Positions 8,636 to 11,394 of a stretch of DNA of 11,394 nt are shown one piece after another. The stretch is from contig NVTL01000113.1 of NCBI GenBank assembly GCA_002401565.1, positions 1-11,394 on the forward strand, given 5' to 3'. The notes under the pieces were generated by a model. That model worked only from the letters and a program-made list of their open reading frames with translations, ran no database searches and had not been told where the DNA came from. The translations under genes and the position numbers were made by a program. How positions within the stretch are numbered: position 1 is the first letter of the stretch; each line of letters opens with the position of its first letter. Source of the stretch: Rhodospirillaceae bacterium (GTDB lineage: Bacteria; Pseudomonadota; Alphaproteobacteria; Rhodospirillales; Magnetovibrionaceae).

Positions 8636-8664
8636 ATATTAGGTATGCAAAAGTAAACGTTTAA
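8636..8664 (-). promoter_or_regulatory. Possible promoter of the giant gene
   Basis: Read on the minus strand, TTAAAC (8664-8659) and TAATAT (8641-8636) are separated by 17 nt. They match the sigma-70 consensus boxes at only three and four of six positions. The start codon lies about 60 nt downstream, and the 8577-8703 gap is the only non-coding space upstream of the gene. This is a weak match in AT-rich DNA. Confidence 0.25.
8654..8663. promoter_or_regulatory. Perfect 10-bp palindrome TAAACGTTTA upstream of the giant gene
   Basis: TAAACGTTTA is a perfect palindrome in the 127-bp leader of the giant gene and overlaps the possible -35 box. Its core AAACGTTT also occurs at 2650-2657, just beyond the 3' end of the same gene. 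It could be an operator, but short AT-rich palindromes are common and no regulator can be assigned. Confidence 0.2.
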
Positions 8665-8703
8665 GAGTGGATGTAAATAGTCATAACCGCTTACAAATTA
8701 GGG

Positions 8704-9690
8704 TCAATCAATGACGCGTCTTTTGACTTCGGCGGCGATATCTTGGGCTGCATTTAAGGGCGGGTGCGTCCATTTTTTAAACCCCATATTCCCGTGTAAT
8801 GGCTTCGCATAACCTTGCTCATAAAGAGTCTGATGAAAGCGCGCGTGTTTGTCTGTGATCAGGTCTTTGGGTGCATAGATATACAATGGTGCTTCGCTCG
8901 CCGCCGCTTCGCAACACATGGATACGCTGTCGCCGGTCACAATCGTATAAGACGCTAAGGCCAAATATCCAAAATAAGGATTTTCACCCGTATCGCCCCA
9001 TTTAAAGACATGGGCGGGCGCATCGCCAAGAGCGTCTAAAAGGGCCGTTGTGGCTTCTGGCGTGGAGCGCCTAGACGTGGTGACCAGTAACGATCCGCCA
9101 AGATCCGTGGCAAGTTTTCGAGCCTGAAGGCCTAAATCCGTCGCCATGGCGGGCGTAAAGGTTCTGTTTTTGGTGCTGCCGCCCACAATCAAGGCAATGT
9201 GTGGTTTGGGCAGGTGTGCAAACTTTTCAGCCCAGATTTTGCGGGCATCGTCTAAAACTTCAGCCGTTACACCGTGCGGGGCTCCGATGATTTCAAATCG
9301 ATTGGGGGCCTTACTCAAACCGTCATGGCGCGGCACGGCAATCAGGGAAAAATCGTCATCGCCCCGCCCGCCCGGATACATGATGTGCACCAGTTTGGTT
9401 TTGCCGCCCGACAATTTTTTAATATGTTGCGCAAGGGGCGCGGTGCGTCGTCCGGCCGCAATCACCAAATCGGGCCAAGGTTCAATCAAAGTTGCGCGGC
9501 TGAGGGTATCTAAGGTTTTAAAGGACGTTCCCAACACCACATTTGGCAAGCGCGCCAACGTATTATAAGTGATGGATTTCACGGTGTACGCACAGCCCAA
9601 GGCCTGAGCAACACCCATGACTTGAGCCTTGTTGCCCGCCCGATCATCGATCAATAACCAGACGTTTGCATTTTCAAAAAAAGGCGCCAT
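8704..9690 (-). CDS. ELM1/DUF1022-family protein (GT-B-like fold, function unknown)
   Basis: This 328-residue protein starts NVWLLIDDRAGNKAQVMGVA, the usual opening of the ELM1 family. Other marks are WPDLVIAAGRRTAPLA (about residue 75), HIMYPG, DFSLIAVPRHDG, a central HIALIVGGSTKNRTF, LLVTTSRRSTPEAT, NPYFGYLALASYTIVTGDSVSM, EAAASEAPLYIY and a C-terminal region with RFHQTLYEQGYAKPL. The family is named for plant ELM1, which recruits the mitochondrial fission dynamin. Bacterial members have no settled role, and their GT-B-like fold suggests a nucleotide-sugar or envelope-related activity, which is inference. The ATG at 9690 has CAGGA just upstream. The gene is co-directional with the giant gene (127-bp gap) and divergent from hspQ. 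The length is normal for the family. Confidence 0.88.
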   Translation of the reverse strand: MAPFFENANVWLLIDDRAGNKAQVMGVAQALGCAYTVKSITYNTLARLPNVVLGTSFKTLDTLSRATLIEPWPDLVIAAGRRTAPLAQHIKKLSGGKTKLVHIMYPGGRGDDDFSLIAVPRHDGLSKAPNRFEIIGAPHGVTAEVLDDARKIWAEKFAHLPKPHIALIVGGSTKNRTFTPAMATDLGLQARKLATDLGGSLLVTTSRRSTPEATTALLDALGDAPAHVFKWGDTGENPYFGYLALASYTIVTGDSVSMCCEAAASEAPLYIYAPKDLITDKHARFHQTLYEQGYAKPLHGNMGFKKWTHPPLNAAQDIAAEVKRRVID

Positions 9691-9853
9691 ATGTTCCTGT
9701 ATGCTCCCACCGTTCGATCAGGACTTATTTTGTGGGTATACCACTTAAACTCAAAAAAAGACTCTAAATATGACATGCGACAAGGCAAAGGTTGACCAAA
9801 TTTCAGAATCGCGAGAAGCTTAACCCTATCACTATTTAAGGAGCGGTTCTGCC
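9691..9853. promoter_or_regulatory. Divergent intergenic region between the ELM1-family gene and hspQ
   Basis: This 163-bp region must hold the promoters for both directions unless transcription enters from elsewhere. A TTGACC at 9792-9797 could be a -35 box for hspQ, but no good -10 box follows at 16-18 nt. A small inverted repeat, GTGG/CCAC around GTATA (9733-9744, with GGTATACC at its centre), is the only palindrome noticed. AAGGAG at 9838-9843 is the hspQ ribosome binding site, 10 nt from its ATG. Confidence 0.4.
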
Positions 9854-10186
9854 ATGCCTACCGATACGGCAAAATACAACGTTGGACAAGTCATCCACCA
9901 CACCCTGTTTGATTACCGGGGCGTGATTATTGACGTGGACCCTGAATTTCGCGTTGGCGGTGAACTGAATGCTCCGGAACGACGCCCGGCCCATCGCAAC
10001 AGCCAAACCAATACCCGTCCGTGGTATCACGTTTTGGTCGATGGCACGGCTGATCGGACTTATGTCTCGGAACAAAATCTGGAACCCGATTTCGAAGGTG
10101 TTCCCATTGATCATCCGGACGTAATCGACTATTTTAATGAACAAACGCCGAAGGGCTATACCCATCGCCCCGACAAAATTAATTAA
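9854..10186 (+). CDS. hspQ: HspQ-like / YccV hemimethylated-DNA-binding domain protein
   Basis: This 110-residue protein belongs to the YccV/HspQ family. The hallmarks are YNVGQVIHHTLFDYRGVIIDVDPEF near the N-terminus, then RPWYHVLVDG and TYVSEQNLEPD, which align with E. coli HspQ ([37 protein letters not shown]). In E. coli the protein is a heat-shock factor that enhances Lon proteolysis and binds hemimethylated DNA. Transfer of those roles here is inference. The 16-residue tail after IDHPDVIDYF is rich in charged residues. The ATG at 9854 follows AAGGAG by 10 nt. pyrE starts 36 bp downstream on the same strand, so the two may share a transcript. Confidence 0.92.
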   Translation: MPTDTAKYNVGQVIHHTLFDYRGVIIDVDPEFRVGGELNAPERRPAHRNSQTNTRPWYHVLVDGTADRTYVSEQNLEPDFEGVPIDHPDVIDYFNEQTPKGYTHRPDKIN

Positions 10187-10222
10187 ACAAAAACACCCCC
10201 ACTTATTTTTTGGAGATTTTCC

Positions 10223-10897
10223 GTGAGCGTAAAGCGCAATCTGGCTGGACTTGAAGCCGCTAAAATCCTTCTTGATATCGAAGCCGTCAATTTCCGCCCC
10301 GAAGAGCCTTATATGCTGACCGCAGGATGGGCGAGCCCTGTTTACATCGATTGTCGCAAGCTGATTTCTTTTCCCAATGAGCGCACCCGCATGATGGAAT
10401 TGGCGGTGGAAACTTTGGAACGTGACGCTGATGTCCCCGCTATGGATGCCTTGGCCGGTGGCGAAACCGCGGGCATTCCGTATGCCGCTTGGTTGGCCCA
10501 TGCCATGAACAAATCCATGTTGTACGTGCGCAAAAAGCCCAAGGGTTTTGGCCGCAATGCCCAAATCGAAGGCCACATGCCCAAAGGCCAACACGTGCTT
10601 TTGGTCGAAGATTTAACCACCGATGGCGGATCAAAAATCACCTTTGTCGAAGCTCTGCGCAAAGCCGGAGCGACGGTTTCAGACGTGTTTGTCGTGTTCT
10701 TTTATGGTGTGTTTCCCGGTGCCTTGGAAACCTTGGACAAAGAAGGCATTAAAATGCATTACCTCGCCACGTGGCAAGATGTGTTGGAAGTCGCCGAAGA
10801 ACGCCAATCGTTTTCCCCCGAAGCCATTCAGGGCGTCAAAGATTTCTTGGCTGATCCGATTGCTTGGTCTGAGGCTCACGGCGGTAAAGGCGCTTAA
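10223..10897 (+). CDS. pyrE: Orotate phosphoribosyltransferase
   Basis: This 224-residue enzyme joins orotate to PRPP to give orotidine 5'-monophosphate in de novo pyrimidine synthesis. The PRPP-binding motif VLLVEDLTTDGGS is at about residues 126-138. A basic, glycine-containing segment RKKPKGFGRNAQIEG at about 103-117 fits the flexible catalytic loop. The N-terminal GWASPVYIDCRKLISFP matches the orotate-binding strand region, and ALAGGETAGIPYAAWLA the conserved GGxxxGIP segment. The start is GTG at 10223, with GGAG 7 nt upstream. A later ATG (residue 31) would remove conserved sequence. The stop overlaps the convergent histidine kinase gene by 4 bp. Length is normal for the family. Confidence 0.95.
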   Translation: MSVKRNLAGLEAAKILLDIEAVNFRPEEPYMLTAGWASPVYIDCRKLISFPNERTRMMELAVETLERDADVPAMDALAGGETAGIPYAAWLAHAMNKSMLYVRKKPKGFGRNAQIEGHMPKGQHVLLVEDLTTDGGSKITFVEALRKAGATVSDVFVVFFYGVFPGALETLDKEGIKMHYLATWQDVLEVAEERQSFSPEAIQGVKDFLADPIAWSEAHGGKGA

Positions 10898-11394
10898 CTT
10901 AAAGGCAAGCGTACCGTAGCCCTTAACCCACCGTTTTTCCGGTTCGATAATTCCACCGTGCCGCCGTGCGCTTGGGCCACCATTTTCACGGCGACAAGGC
11001 CCAGTCCTGTGCCGCCCGTATCGCGGGACCGGGAATTTTCGACCCGTACAAACGGATCAAAAACCCGCTCTATCATGTCGTCTGGAATTCCGGGACCATC
11101 GTCCAAAACCACCAGTTCAAGACACCCGTCTTTTTCAGACAATTCAATTTCGACTTTTGTGCCAAAACCTTGCGCATTACCGACCAAGTTCCCGACCAGA
11201 CGTTTCAGCCCCAACGGACGTCCAACAAACGCCAAGGTGTCCGGCAAACGGCACGTGACGTCTAAATTTTCGGTCAGATTTTTCACCAACTGGGCAAAAT
11301 CTAAAGGTTCGATCAGCTCATTCGCCGCATCATCACGGGCGAATTTTAAGGTGCTGCTGATCATGGATTCCATTTCATCCAAATCATTCAACAT
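10894..11394 (-). CDS. Sensor histidine kinase, C-terminal 166 residues (5' end outside window)
   Basis: This is the catalytic end of a two-component sensor kinase. Numbering the visible fragment from the right edge, the HATPase_c boxes are the N box LVGNLVGNAQGFG (66-78), the G1 box DDGPGIPD (98-105), the F box VFDPFVR (111-117) and the G2 box GGTGLGL (127-133), ending in RATVRLPLS. The first 20 residues (LDEMESMISSTLKFARDD) match the second helix of a HisKA dimerisation domain, so the phospho-accepting histidine and the sensor region lie upstream, beyond the window. The methionine at the right edge is internal, not the start. The ATP-binding boxes look intact, so the kinase should be active. 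The signal sensed cannot be told. Its stop overlaps pyrE by 4 bp. Confidence 0.93.
   Translation of the reverse strand: MLNDLDEMESMISSTLKFARDDAANELIEPLDFAQLVKNLTENLDVTCRLPDTLAFVGRPLGLKRLVGNLVGNAQGFGTKVEIELSEKDGCLELVVLDDGPGIPDDMIERVFDPFVRVENSRSRDTGGTGLGLVAVKMVAQAHGGTVELSNRKNGGLRATVRLPLS

Noticed and set aside
9836..10594. 252-residue minus-strand frame opposite hspQ and pyrE
   Set aside because: It runs across two clearly recognised genes and their gap, with no family resemblance and no ribosome binding site.

Overview
The window looks like a chromosomal segment of an alphaproteobacterium, probably a marine or aquatic member of the Rhodospirillales or a relative. This is inferred from the gene families: separate glycyl-tRNA synthetase subunits in glyQ-glyS order, an HspQ/YccV-type protein, an ELM1-family protein, and a FecR-domain giant exoprotein of a type I remember as common in that group. 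Base composition looks near 50% GC by eye. No tRNA, rRNA, CRISPR array or insertion sequence is visible.

Layout, left to right. Positions 1-2582 are on the minus strand. They hold the 5' two thirds of glyS (cut by the left edge), glyQ (joined to glyS by a 1-nt TAATG overlap), and a 74-residue single-pass membrane protein with a four-cysteine tail. Positions 2682-8576, also minus strand, are one 1964-residue gene that takes up half of the window. Its protein has, in order, a BapA-prefix-like N-terminus, a FecR domain, an alanine-rich coiled coil, a Pro/Ala/Thr linker, two cadherin-like domains, a very long Thr/Asn/Gly-rich beta-solenoid built from four 234-246-residue super-repeats, and a degenerate RTX/type I secretion C-terminus. 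It reads as a large type I-secreted surface adhesin or matrix protein. Positions 8704-9690 (minus) encode an ELM1/DUF1022-family protein. A 163-bp divergent intergenic region follows, then hspQ and pyrE on the plus strand, 36 bp apart. The right end holds the C-terminal 166 residues of a sensor histidine kinase on the minus strand, which overlaps pyrE tail-to-tail by 4 bp.

How they work together: glyQ and glyS form one enzyme, the alpha2beta2 glycyl-tRNA synthetase. hspQ and pyrE are probably co-transcribed but have no obvious functional link. The giant adhesin gene appears to be an accessory gene set among housekeeping genes. No type I transporter genes (ABC ATPase, membrane fusion protein, TolC-like) lie in the window, so its exporter must be encoded elsewhere. 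The adhesin is the most unusual object here. I see no sign of a new multi-gene defence or mobile system.
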